Below, piece by piece: positions 21,797-34,300 of a stretch of 64,000 bases of DNA. The notes under the pieces are model-generated. The model ran no database searches. It was given only the letters and a program-made list of their open reading frames with translations, and was not told the DNA's origin. Each line of letters opens with the position of its first letter. Positions within the stretch are counted from its first letter, which is position 1. Origin of the DNA: Plasmodium brasilianum (taxonomy: Eukaryota > Apicomplexa > Aconoidasida > Haemosporida > Plasmodiidae); contig NC_090115.1 in the NCBI RefSeq assembly GCF_023973825.1, positions 248,001 through 312,000 of the forward strand, read 5' to 3'. The position numbers and the translations under genes were made by a program.

Positions 21797-24700
21797 ATAT
21801 CATTTAGTACGAAACGCATATAATATATGTATACACATATATATACCCACATATGCACGTAGGACCACTGACAGAATAAACATACACACACAAGTCGCGT
21901 ACCTGATGGAAGGGCTTCGATGCAACACAGTTTCCTTCATTGTCGTAAACATGTTGGATCTCATTCGTTCTGCTCTTATTCCAATTGACTATATCCCGGG
22001 ATAAGTCTTTGTAATGAATACCGAATAGTAGAGAATAATCTAGTAAAGAATTTTCCTTTAAAAAATTTGCATCTGCTTTTAAAACTGTTAATAATTTTTT
22101 CTTATTTTCCAATCCAATATTTATTGTATCTCCCAACTCGTCTATGTCTACATCCTTTAGTGCTATAGTATGATCTTCTCTCTTAGCTGGGGGTACTGTT
22201 CGTCCTACTAGGCTTCCCTTGATGTCATATCTTCTATGTATTTCAACAGCTGATGAAAAAAAATTGTTCATCACTATGAAGTATATTTTCTTTTTACTCC
22301 CTGCAAAGTAAAGAATAAAATCGAAAAGTGCGTAAGCATAAGGGTTGCAAAAAATATATAAACATAAAAGTAAACACATGTATACTTATATAAACAAAAT
22401 AAATAAACAGATAAATGTAGGAATATACAAATGTATGGACGAACGCATAAAAATACAAATGAGTGCATGAATGGGGCCTACTTCCAGATCGCTTCAGGTA
22501 CTTAATACAGTGTATGCCGTACAAGCGAGTTAATAGAGAGTCGGGGTTTTTCCTGACATGTTCATAATATTGCGGCAGTAATTTCTGGGACAAGTTGTGT
22601 ATGTTCTTGCATACCTGCGAAGGGAAAAAAAAAAAAGGGGAGTAGCATTAGTGATGTTACTGATGTCAACAATGTTTAGATATGTTGGTTATGTGTGCAC
22701 AGTGCACATGATGCACACTTTGTCCTCGCACATGCTCCCTAGAGCCGCAAACATTTTTAACGCACCGTTTTTATTATGTACTTCCCATTGCTGGTGAAGT
22801 AAAAGAGCGATCCGCTTTTCCCCTCGGAAAGCAACTCACTGAGGGTCGATAGATTTCCCAAGACCATATTACTTATTACTTGTTCAGGTCCAACGGAAGT
22901 AATATATTCTTTTGATTTAATACCATAAAAATTTCTTATATTTTTAAAAATAATAGGTGCATAATTTTTAAAAATAACTTTCTGTTGTGAATTTGTTGTA
23001 GGTAACTGAATGATGTCTTTATGTTTAAACAAATTTAAAATATTATCACTATTAAATTCTTTTATAACTGATGTTCGAATACCTATCATCATATTCATAA
23101 CTAGATCCCATCTCTCATGCCCAAAATATACAGCCAGTATTTTATTAAAATTTCTATTGTCTCTACTTTGACGTAAGGAAACAGAGAGTTTACCTTTTTT
23201 TGAAAAATTATAATAATTGGATTTATTTATATAAATTTTTTTATTTTGAAAGTAACCCTTTGAATATTTTCCTAACATATCATTTGCTTGATTTAATAAG
23301 ACACTCACTTCGTTTAATTTTAATGAATGCATACTGCTTATCATATAATTGTCATCCAGGGAATCATAGGACGACGAATATTTCTGTGATATTGTTATAG
23401 TGTGCAAGAAGTACCTTATTATAGATATGACCAACAATATATTTTGGTAGATATGCATTTTCATCTTTTTGGAACTAATTTTGTGTTCTTCCTTCAACAG
23501 GTCCGCTTCGATGTCGTAGTGATAGTAGTTATCTCGATGGTTGTAATGATCGTAGTTATCTTGGTGTTCGATGTGATCATACTTGAAGTTACCTTCCCTA
23601 TCACACGCTACATTGTCATCTCTGCCTCGACCCATCTGTTTTCCTCGTTCTGTATGTTCGCCTCGTTCTATATGTTCGCCTCGTTCTGTATGTTCGCCTC
23701 GTTTTGTATGTTCGCCTCGTTTTGTATGTTCGCCTCGTTTTGTATGTTCGCCTCGTTCTGTATGTTCGCCTCGTTCTGTATGTTCGCCTCGTTCTGTATG
23801 TTCGCCTCGTTCTGTATGTTCGCCTCGTTCTGTATGTTCACCTCGTTCTGTATGTTCGCCTCGTTCTGTATGTTCGCCTCGTTCTGTATGCTTACCACGT
23901 CCTACTACTTCCGTCTGTTCCTCTTCCTTACCATGTGAGCTGTATGCAAATAATGAAAAGAACAAAAAAAAAATTTTATTGTGATAACCGCCGCTCTTCT
24001 CCTTCTTCAAGTAGTCCTCCGCTGCTAGAAAGATATTCCTAATAAGATAATACACCTGATCCTTCGTCAAATTTCTTTTTACCATAACGTAGTGCGACTT
24101 AACATAAGGAATGTAAAATTTCTTTTTTATTACATCATCGTTTAGTTCTAGTACATTTGAAGGAGAGTCACTTTTACCTCCATATATATAATCGCTCTTA
24201 ATTCTCGTTCCATTTATATTCTTACTACTATTGTAGTCCCATTCCTTCCTTCGGCTTTCTTCATCATTACAAAATGGCCCTGCATCGTTACAATGTAATA
24301 TGGACTTCCCAGACAATTTTATAAAATCCTCGTACTCTATAAATTTCCTGCGCAGATATTTTGCGCTTTCTAAAGCGCTGCTTCCACTGTTCCATCCACG
24401 GTTACCCCGCTTATCACTACTTTTACGATTGTTGTTACCACTGGGGCTGTTACTGCTATTGTTATTATCTCCATCATTGATGTTATTACCGATCCCGTTA
24501 GTAACACGCCCACCCCTGAGACCAAAAAAATAATAATTTTCCTCATTGTCGTGCTCGCTGTAATAGTTGCTTTCGTTATTGCTAAAATCGTCGTCATAGT
24601 GAAGGTTGTTTTCTAAAAATTCTTTTTCTTTTAATAAATCATTTTTTCCATCTGAGTACACTTCCTTTTCGAGCAAATACTGTTCTTCTCTTTGTTGCGC

Positions 24701-25654
24701 AAATTTTTTATATCTTATTATATATTCATTGCACTCTTCTACATACTTTTTGTTTTCATTTTTTCTTTCAAATGCCATTATACCTGAACGCACCTCATAT
24801 TGTGCAGGTATTTTATTTACGTTTAAAGCATTTTTTTCATTATTCCATTCATTTTTTAAATCATCATTTTTATCATCAATTATATCATCCTTTTCAAATA
24901 GTTTTACATTATCACATGATTCACTATACCTATATTTCGTATCCATAAACTTGCATATATTTTCCTGTTCACTTTTATGCTCCTCCGTGTGAATGTACTC
25001 CTTCCCCCCTTCGATATCGATACGTCTTTGTTCTTCATCCGCCTGATTGGTAAGCTTTTGATTTACTTCCTTTTTTGTGCATGATACTCCCTCGAACTTT
25101 TCAGACACCTCAGTGCTCTTCCGCCGCCTTTTACCCCCCGAGGAGGTATCTGACCCGAACACAGATGCTGAATAAGGTGTCGATTCCACCGCTTCTTCTT
25201 CCGCTGCTACTGATGGTGGTGCGACCACGTTCTTTTTTTTTTTTTTTTTTTTTTTCTTCCTCTTTTAACTTTTTTCTAAAACTTATAATTTCTACGTCCG
25301 AGTGATACTCGAAAAAATTCTCAGTGCAATCTGAGGAGTCAGCGTTGTTCTCATTTACCCCTTCTTCACTCTTTCTACTACAATGTACACTGTTTTTCTT
25401 ATCCTTTCCATGGCTCTTCAGGTTGTGCGTAGAGTTACTCTTCTTTGGGAGTCTACCACTTCTATCGCTTCTACTACTGCTGCTTCTTCTTATGGCTCCG
25501 TTTACATGATAACACTGGTTATTCCTCTTCCCTTTATCCGCCTTCAGAAGTAAGGGGCACATGCTAAGTATATTACTGTTTGTCGTGAAATACTCCTCTT
25601 CTTGCAAATTATACGAATAATATTTCTTATCTGTAGCTACTCCTTCACCATCTT

Positions 25655-25690
<36 letters not shown>

Positions 25691-27446
25691 CAATTAAATA
25701 ATCATTGTCATCGGTATAATTATCATCACCATCTTTACTCATTAGGTTGCATTCAAAAAGGTTGTTGTGAATACTCTTCCCCTCTCTGTTGTTGTCTCGA
25801 TCGGATTTGTTTCTCCATCTATGTTGACGTGCTATACTACTGTTATTACATCTATCATTACCATTATAGATACTATCACTGTTATCGTCTTTCGAATGGG
25901 CTTCTTCACTTGAAAAATGCCCACCCTTGAAAGAAGCTTGTTCATGATATAAATTCATATCATGATTGTATATTTTTCTTCTGTGGTTTTTGAAAAGGGA
26001 GGAATTATGCACTGGGAGCAAGTTGTTTATATTTTTTTTGGAGTCGATCTTTCCTCCCCCTTTTTCCCTCGTCTTTTCCATAGCCTTTTCTTTTATCTCG
26101 TCCTCCTTCAATTTCCTTCCTATGTTTTCCTCTTCATATTTATCAGAATTTTTTCGTTGTATCCCTCCTCTATCATTCCTCTTATCAGACACTCTTTTTT
26201 TCCTTCGAATGAATAAATTTGTTGATCCTTTTAGAAGAGAACCCCTAGAGGTGGTATCTTCGGGTAGAGCCATCTTCAACAGATGACTAGAATTGATTTT
26301 TCCTCCTATATCCATCTTACTCTTTCCAGTTTTACTCTTTCCAGTTTTACTATTTCCAGTTTTACTATTTCCAGTTTTAGTCTTTCCAGTTTTAGTCTTT
26401 CCAGTTTTACTATTTCCAGTTTTACTATTTCCAGTTTTACTTTTTTTTCTTTTCATTGTTTCATTCTGTATAAACGAATCAGCCACTTTCGTGTGTATAC
26501 CTAACAATTTTAAAAATTCGTTGCATTTCATTGCTTTTTTGTAACATTCCAAATTCATTCTATACTTCCCATCCTCACATAATATACTTAATGACTTGAA
26601 TGTATATTTTATTTGACTTGTTAGTATCTCCTCTTCTGTTCCTAGTAGCTCTTTTTTTATATCATTTATACTGATTACAATTTTTTCAAAATCTTCATAT
26701 GGGATATAATGAGAATAATCCTTTTTTTTTGATTTCGCTGTTATTTTGCTTTTTTGATTTTCTCTTTCTTTCTTCTGTTCAAAATTAGGGTGGATCGCGT
26801 CGCTCTTCATATTGTTATTTACGCTTTCCTTGTCAGGGGATTCATCCATATGAACTACGTTATCCCTATAAGCTGCGTTATCCATATGAGCTGCGTTATC
26901 CCTATAAGCTGCGTTATCCATATGAGCTGCGTTATCCCTATAAGCTGCGTTATCCATATGAGCTGCGTTATCCATATGAGCTGCGTTATCCACCTGCGTG
27001 GTGGTACCACTCACTGCTGTTCTTCCTATCTGTGTATCATCACTACCCAAGGAAGCTCTTTTAGGAGAAGCGCTATTACTACTAACCTTTGAAAGGGGAT
27101 TCGTACCCGAGTGGACTATCCTGTACGACATTTCTAGTTTATCACGTTTACTTCCCTTAAGCATTGTGTTAATAGCAACACAGAATTCGTAGAAGTCTAC
27201 ATAATCATCATTATTTAAATCAAAAGCTTTAAAAATGGACTTGTACAAATATGCATTTTTAATTGTACCGAGTATACCTAGACTCTTTTCAAATTTGTTA
27301 TAGTTCATCTTACCATTATTACTAATCGAATTAAACCTTTTGTATATAATCATTATCTCATCATCACTTAAATTTGTTTCCTCTTTGATTCTTTTTTTCA
27401 AGCTCCATTCTAACACAGTCCTTACGTTGACGTTTGTACATTTCAT
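20941..27446 (-). CDS. PIP5K: EF-hand/phosphatidylinositol 4-phosphate 5-kinase
   Basis: Makes PI(4,5)P2 from PI4P at membranes. Plasmodium PIP5K is known to carry an N-terminal EF-hand (NCS1-like) region and to respond to ARF1. Seven exons: 27446-22766, 22614-22482, 22300-21903, 21746-21667, 21461-21423, 21236-21187, 20978-20941; phases fit throughout. Seen: EF-hand DLNNDDYVDFYEF near residues 76-88; about 1200 residues of low complexity with DNAAHM, KTGNS and GEHTER repeats; kinase pieces RWDLVMNMMIGIR, GKSGSLFYFTSNGKYIIKT, YYEHVRKNPDSLLTRLYGIH, IYFIVMNN, YDIKGSLVGR, LLDYSLLFGIHY, FFFGIIDIF, KKKFEHTLRTI, ISCVHPDTYSKRF, ending FIENHME. Exon 1 changes frame at the poly-A run 25233-25255 (one A fewer or two more restores it). 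Total about 1805 aa. Confidence 0.9.
23640..23900 (-). repeat. In-frame 18-bp coding repeat of PIP5K
   Basis: Fourteen or so ERGEHT hexapeptides, some KRGEHT, encoded by an 18-bp unit within the disordered linker of PIP5K. It stays in frame, unlike the intronic arrays. Confidence 0.9.
25233..25255 (-). other. Poly-A frame switch within PIP5K
   Basis: A 23-base A-run (T on the plus strand) between a frame ending [16 protein letters not shown] and one resuming KNVVAPPSVAAEEEAVES. Translation upstream runs on only about 35 residues in the wrong frame. Best explained by a one-base homopolymer miscount. Confidence 0.8.
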
Positions 27447-27706
27447 TTGTTTGGGTACCTATGTTTTGTAGACAAGTCCAGTGATACTTTTGTGGGGATG
27501 ATAATAGCTCTTGTTGAGAAGGAACAGTAAGGTAGTACTACAATGCGTATGAAGCAACGTCAGAATGAATTAAACAAAAAATATAAGAAGACGTTGAGTT
27601 GGCACAATGAACTGGAGAATGTTAAACATATGTATCGTGCATTCTATGGAGGAATACGAGAATGTAGAATTGTAAAATTTAAAAAATGTGGGTAAGTACG
27701 GATGTG

Positions 27707-27742
<36 letters not shown>

Positions 27743-29459
27743 ATAAATAAATAATTAATAAAAAATAAAAAAATAGACAAAAATAAACCAATACACAAAC
27801 CAATACACAAACCAATACACAAACCAATACACAAACCAATACACAAACCAATACACAAAACAATACACAAACCAATACACAAACCAATACACAAATAAAT
27901 ACACAAACAAATACACAAACCAATACACAAACAAATACACAAACAAATACACAAACCAATACACAAACAAAAACACAAAAAAATACACAAACAAATAAAC
28001 AAACAAATAAACAAATAAGCAAACAAAAAAACAAACAAAATAGAAAATGCATAAAGTGAAAGAGCGACAATACTACTTATAGTAGCAGTCGCTAGTTGGC
28101 TGTTCATAAATGCAATCGAATTAACTGTCAGTTTAAAAGAACAGGCAAACTTCACAAACGAAGTTAAATGCGTATCTGTAGAATGAAAATCACTTCCCTT
28201 TAATTAAATTAAATTTGATTTGATTTGATTTAATTTGATTTGATTTGATTTAATTTGATTTGATTTGATTTAATTTGATTTGATTTGATTTGATTTAATT
28301 TGATTTAATTTGATTTGATTTAATCTGCTTTGATATAATTCTATATAATTTAGCTTAGTTTAATTTAATTCAACTTAACATTTATTACTTACCCATTTAT
28401 TTATTTTATTTTATATTTGCTTCAATTGGATAACTATCATATGGCTCACATGGCTAAACTGACTAAACCGATTGATATGATTATCTTTATTTTCTTTTTT
28501 TATCATTTCTATGGATATAAATTTAATTTTATAATAAACAAGGAAAAAAGATCATTACGTTATGCAGGTACGATCACATGAACACAACAAGGACATATCA
28601 TGAGTGTACCTAGGCATATGCTCCTACGGACATACGTATGTACTTCTGTATATATGTATATGTATATATATATACATATATATATTTACGTACGTATGCT
28701 TGTATATGCTTGTATATGCTTGAATAATTGGACGTGTAGCTCTACCAATTTTTTAACTCGTAATAATTTGCTCAATTAGGCATCTATTCAACTCGGGTAA
28801 GCATTCAAGTAGTTAGCCTGTTAGCCTATCAGCCTGTCAGGTAGTTGTAAAAATAAACTTGAACAGTGGTAGGGGCTTTATTAAAAAATGGAGGCATGCA
28901 CAATTTATCATTAAGCGGGAAGGCAGTTCGCCTATATGCATACTTATGCATATATATTATATATATGTAGTAAAATGAATAATTGTATAAGTAATTACAT
29001 AAATAATTGAATGAATAACTGAATGAGTAACTGAATGAGTAACTGAATGAGTAACTGAATGAGTAACTGAATGAGTAACTGAATGAGTAACTGAATGAGT
29101 AACTGAATGAATAACTAAATGAGTAACTGAATGAATAACTGAATGAATAACTGAATGAACAATTACATGAGCGATTATATGTAATACGTACGCAAACATA
29201 TACTTTATTAGCTTTTTTGGCTCTATATTTCATGTAAATTCGTGTTTACGCCACTTGTACAAAATTTATACACATGCATAAGAAATTACAAGCATATAAA
29301 TTCATAATATATAAATAAATATATATATATTTGTATATATACATATACTTATATATACTTATATACATATATACGTATGTACATATATATTTATATATAT
29401 ATATACTTATTTACATATATACTTATTCACATATATACTTTATATATATTTATATATAT

Positions 29460-29505
<46 letters not shown>

Positions 29506-31348
29506 TTATTTACTATATAATATATATATATATATATACTTACATATATATTTATATATATATATATATACTATTCACATATATACTTATATATATATAT
29601 ATATACTTATTTACATATATACTTATATATATATATATACTTATTTACATATATACTTATGTACATATATACAAATTTGTATTAACTGCAGCGCGTTTCC
29701 TATGTACGATTTTACATATTATGTTCTGTTTACAATAATACATAGGCACTTGAGTTTTCCAAAAAAAAAAAAAAAAAAATTCAAAAAAGCTTAAAATGAC
29801 CCATCTACGTTATTATGTAAAAATAAAACAAAATGTAAACATAAAAAATTGATTGATAAACCATCTTTTGGTAACGATTATATAAACATAAAAAATTTAA
29901 CTGAGCGGGTAAATGTACTATAATAAACAAATATATTTTCCGTAATTATGTATATATATATATAATTATGTTATTATTCATATGTATGTATTTATACATT
30001 CTTAAGCAATGGTTTGGCAATAGTAAGCTACCAACGTAAAAGAATAAAACGAACGATACAAAGAACGGCCAATTTGATAAAAAAAAAAATATTTTCCTTT
30101 CTGATAGGCTTTTTTTTTTTTTTTTTTTTTTCATATTTTTTTCATTTGTTCGTCATTTGTTCGTCATTTGTTCGTCATTTGTTCGTCATTTGTTCGTCAT
30201 TTGTTCGTCATTTGTTTGTCATTTTTTCGTCAATTTTTCGTTATATTTTCCCTTTTTTTTTTTTTCCCTTTCTTTTTTATTCCAATTTTAAGAAGAAACG
30301 ATTGAAGAAGAGAAGCATGTTTATTTTTATTCTTTACAATAGTCTTTTTTGAAAAAACAAGTTGACTGAAAATTACGAAGCAAACTTTGCTAACTTGACT
30401 AAGCAAAATTCACAGTTAATATATATGCATTTAGCTAAGTGCGAATACATGTACATAAAACACTTGCAATGAGGCAAAGGCTTATTACATCGTTGTAATA
30501 AAATAAAAAGGGGGAAAAAAAAATAAAAAATAAATTCTTGTTCAAAAGAGAATTGCGCACATGCTAATAAAGAAATACGTATAAATACATACATATGTGT
30601 ATTCAAATGTGCATAGATACATACATTCGTAGGTATATGTGTACATTTACTAACTATATGTATATGTTTAAGAATCCTCATTATTGGTTATTCATAACTA
30701 TGACACGTTTAAAAAAAAAAGAAAAAACGCTCTTCTACGTTTTGCATATTTACAGATTCCTTGACTTTATTCCTTAACTTGCTTTTATTTTATTGTATTT
30801 ATTTTTATTTTTCTCTTTTTATTATAAACAGAAGTATATATTTATAAAAAAAAAAAAAAAAAAAAATGAAGATTTAAACATCGATAAAGGAATGTCCTTC
30901 CAAAAATTGGGGAGGGGGGAGGTTGTTCGTCAGTTCTTTTTGTCAATGTGGAGGGATAAAGAATTAAGGATTAAAGATTTAGAATTATGAAGACTTGTAT
31001 TTATTTGTATATGCCTTTGTTCAATTATGTTCGTTTGTTTTCTTATGTTTTATCGTGTTTATATGTAAAGGAATCAACCATTGCCTCTTGTATACACGTA
31101 TGTACATATGTATGTATGTTTATATGTATGAGCACAATTGCATATTTCAAGAAAGTCTTTATATCTCTGTTAGTCTTCTTTCTGCTGGCAAAAATTTGTT
31201 ACAATCAAAAAAAAAAAAAAAAAAAAAAAATTTAACATGCACATTTTATATACCCGATTTACATGCACATTTTATATACCCGATTTACATGCGCGTTTTG
31301 CATATGCTCCTTCCATACAAAGGCTCCATACAGGTGGATCTCCAAATA
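27447..31348. other. Intergenic, microsatellite-rich
   Basis: 5' flank of PIP5K and 3' flank of the bromodomain gene. Arrays: CAATACACAAAC type (27784-27970), TTGATTTGATTTAATTTGAT type (28207-28325), 12-bp GAGTAACTGAAT (29010-29160), TA-rich tract (29310-29670), TTCGTCATTTG (30148-30225), and A-runs at 29761-29779 and 31208-31230. All long frames across these are repeats. No gene seen. Confidence 0.7.
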
Positions 31349-34300
31349 TCACAATAACTTCTTCTTTAAAATACTTATCGTGGTGGTGTGTGTCGTCTTG
31401 TCAATGTCTATCCTCAGCAGAATGTCTACCTCCTGTGGTGGTAAATCAAATAAAATGGGTATGTAGTATATGCGTATGTGTACACGTTATGTATGTATAC
31501 TTATGTATGTGTGGGTAGAGAACTCGGATGCACAAGTCATAAACACGTTAAAAATTAATTGTTCATGCATTTTGAATGAGCTACAAAAACGCTGCAAACA
31601 CGTGGTAACGCGCATACCCGGATGTACATCCGTATTTGCGATAGGAGGAAGGAAATCTCGTTAGCTGCATCGTACAAGCGCAAGGAACTACCGTTCGAAC
31701 TTTGCGCATTCAAGTGCTTAAAGCATTTTTCAAGAAAATGGACTAACGTATCTTCACTACTAGCTGAGTAATTACACAAATAAAATTCGATGTCTGTATT
31801 CGTTTTGCATTTGTTCATTAGATGGATTTTTAAAAACTCGAAATATATTTCCTGACTAAGTAATATATTTTTCCTTTGAACTTTTATAAATAAATTTAAC
31901 ATGTGACTTGATCTTATAAAAAAGAAAAAATGATCATCAAAATAATAATTGTAAAAATATGTATCACTGACTGGAAAAAAGGACTGATCAAGTAAACTAC
32001 TGTATTCCATATGTAAGTTTAACAGTAACGTCTTTTCACTAATATGATTTTTCAAAAAAAACTCATCCTTCAACTTTTTATCCTTTTCAAATAAAATGTG
32101 GAAATTGTACATATCCTTGTTGCTGATATTGAAGAGAACGGAGTCTTCCAGACTATCTGCGCTTTCCTCAGCTTCCGCTACGTCGGATGTAGCCCCCCTT
32201 TCCGCTTCTACCACCTTTGATGTAATTCCCCTTTCCGCTTCTACCACCTTTGATGTAATTCCCCTTTCCGCTTCTACCACCTCTGATGTTGTTCCCTTTT
32301 CCGCTTCTACCACCTTTGATGTTGTTCCCTTTTCCGCTTCTACTACTTCTATCACTTCTACCCCTTCTGCCACTGCTTCCTTCTCTGTACTGACACTACC
32401 ACCCAATTTCCCTAAAATTTCAAGTACTTCATCATCTCGTCCTAAGTCAACTCGTCCACTACTCCACTCGTTCTCTTTATCTCCTACATAAACAGTGCCA
32501 TTTTCTTGTTTGCATATAAACTCTTCCCAATTATTTACATCCACCGCACCTTCCCTCGAATCATTCTCACACACACGGACAACACTGCTACTACTGTTGC
32601 CTGCCACTTCTAACATTCCAATGCCGCTTCCGACGTTATTCACCTCCTTATCAGGTACATCACGGATAATCCCTTCTTCTGGACATAATTTCGTCCAGAC
32701 CTTGACTTCATGCGGCTGCTCTACCTCCACCCCCACTTCGTACAATGGTTGTGCTACCACTTCCTTACCATCCTTTAGAACTGTTCCTCTCGATAGAACA
32801 TCATCCTCAGGGGTACTACTACTGTCCTCAGAATGCATCTGAAATTGCTTGCACACAATTTTAGTCGTCCTTCTTTTCCTTTTAAAACTTATACATATCT
32901 TTTCATTGCCTAAGAATTTTCTTTTACCATTTCTCATACCACCTTGTAGGGGAAGATCTGTTTGTTCCTGTTGAGAAGATCCTTCCTCAGTCATCCCGCA
33001 ATTTGCATCGCTGTTTTTATCATAATTTTTATCAAAATTTTTATCATAATTTTTATCATAATTTTTCTCTTCTTTCTCTTTTTTTTTTTTCACGTTCACC
33101 GAATTTCCCAAGTTATTTTCCTTCTCGTTGTCACTTTCAATAACATGCACTTCCCTTTCTGCATGGTAAGGTCCACTGCGCGCACCGTTCCACGGTAGCA
33201 TCTTATGCATTTCATTCAAGTTATCATCTGTCGAGTTTTCATCAATGAAATCATACAAATTTTTGAATATATTTTTATAATAGAAACAGTCTGTAATGAA
33301 TATATTATTTTCATACTTCATCATACAACTCTTTTTGTTGTCTAAATAATTTTCAAAGATATTCTCTTCAAAGTATATTACCCCGTTATTTTGATTTCCC
33401 CTATTACCATTACTACTGCTACTACCATTACTACTACTGCTACCATTACTACTACTGCTACCATTACTACTGCTACTATTACCACTACTACATCCAAAAC
33501 TACTACCATAAGTACTACTACCATTATTAACACTACTACTAATATTATTATACCCATTTTTTCTTCTATTTCTTTTAAACGCTTTAGAAGACGCTATTTT
33601 CTTTTCCTTTCCTTCTCTCACTACTCTCGTATGGTATGCTTTTTTTTCACTCTTCTTATTCCTCAATATTATTTTAATTTCTTCTTTTGAGTTAATGCGA
33701 CCCGTGTTTATGTCGTCCGTCGTATTATCATTTACTCTTTTACCCGTGGTCTTATTTCCGCTTTTACTGCCTACATGTTTACCCGCATGCTTATCTGCAT
33801 GCTTATCTTCATGTCTACCCACCTGTTTGACTACCTGTTTGACTACCTGTTTGTCCATCTGTTTGTCCATCTGTTTGTCCATCTGTTTGTCCATCTGTTT
33901 GTCCATCTGTTTGCTCTGCTGTTTACCCACCTCTTCACTTACGCTTTCGTTTGCTCCTTTACTTGTCACCACCACCGCAGCATTCGTTCTTCCCCTCTTC
34001 AGTTGCAACTCGTAATTCTCATCATAGTTAATAGCCACTCTGTCCTTTTTGTTAATATTTAAAATGTATTCATACTCTTTCTTAAAAACATAAAAAAACA
34101 AATTGCTCTTGTTTAAGTTTTTATAATCCTTCAGATTTACATTTTTAAGATTTATCTTCGGTTTGCTTTTTTCATTCAATTCTTTAACATTTATATTTCT
34201 AATTTTACAAAATTCTTCAAAATTTATTTTATTGCTTATAAGGTAGTTCATCCATAAGGCATATATAGAACTATATTTTTTTTTTTTTTTTTTTTCATAC

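Noticed and set aside
27670..28070. Minus-strand V/C/F/L-rich frames of 130-166 residues
   Set aside because: Translation of the CAATACACAAAC array and an adjacent poly-A run.
29310..29690. Y/I-rich 135-residue frame
   Set aside because: Translation of a (TA)n/TATACTTA tract; no codon variety or folded segment.
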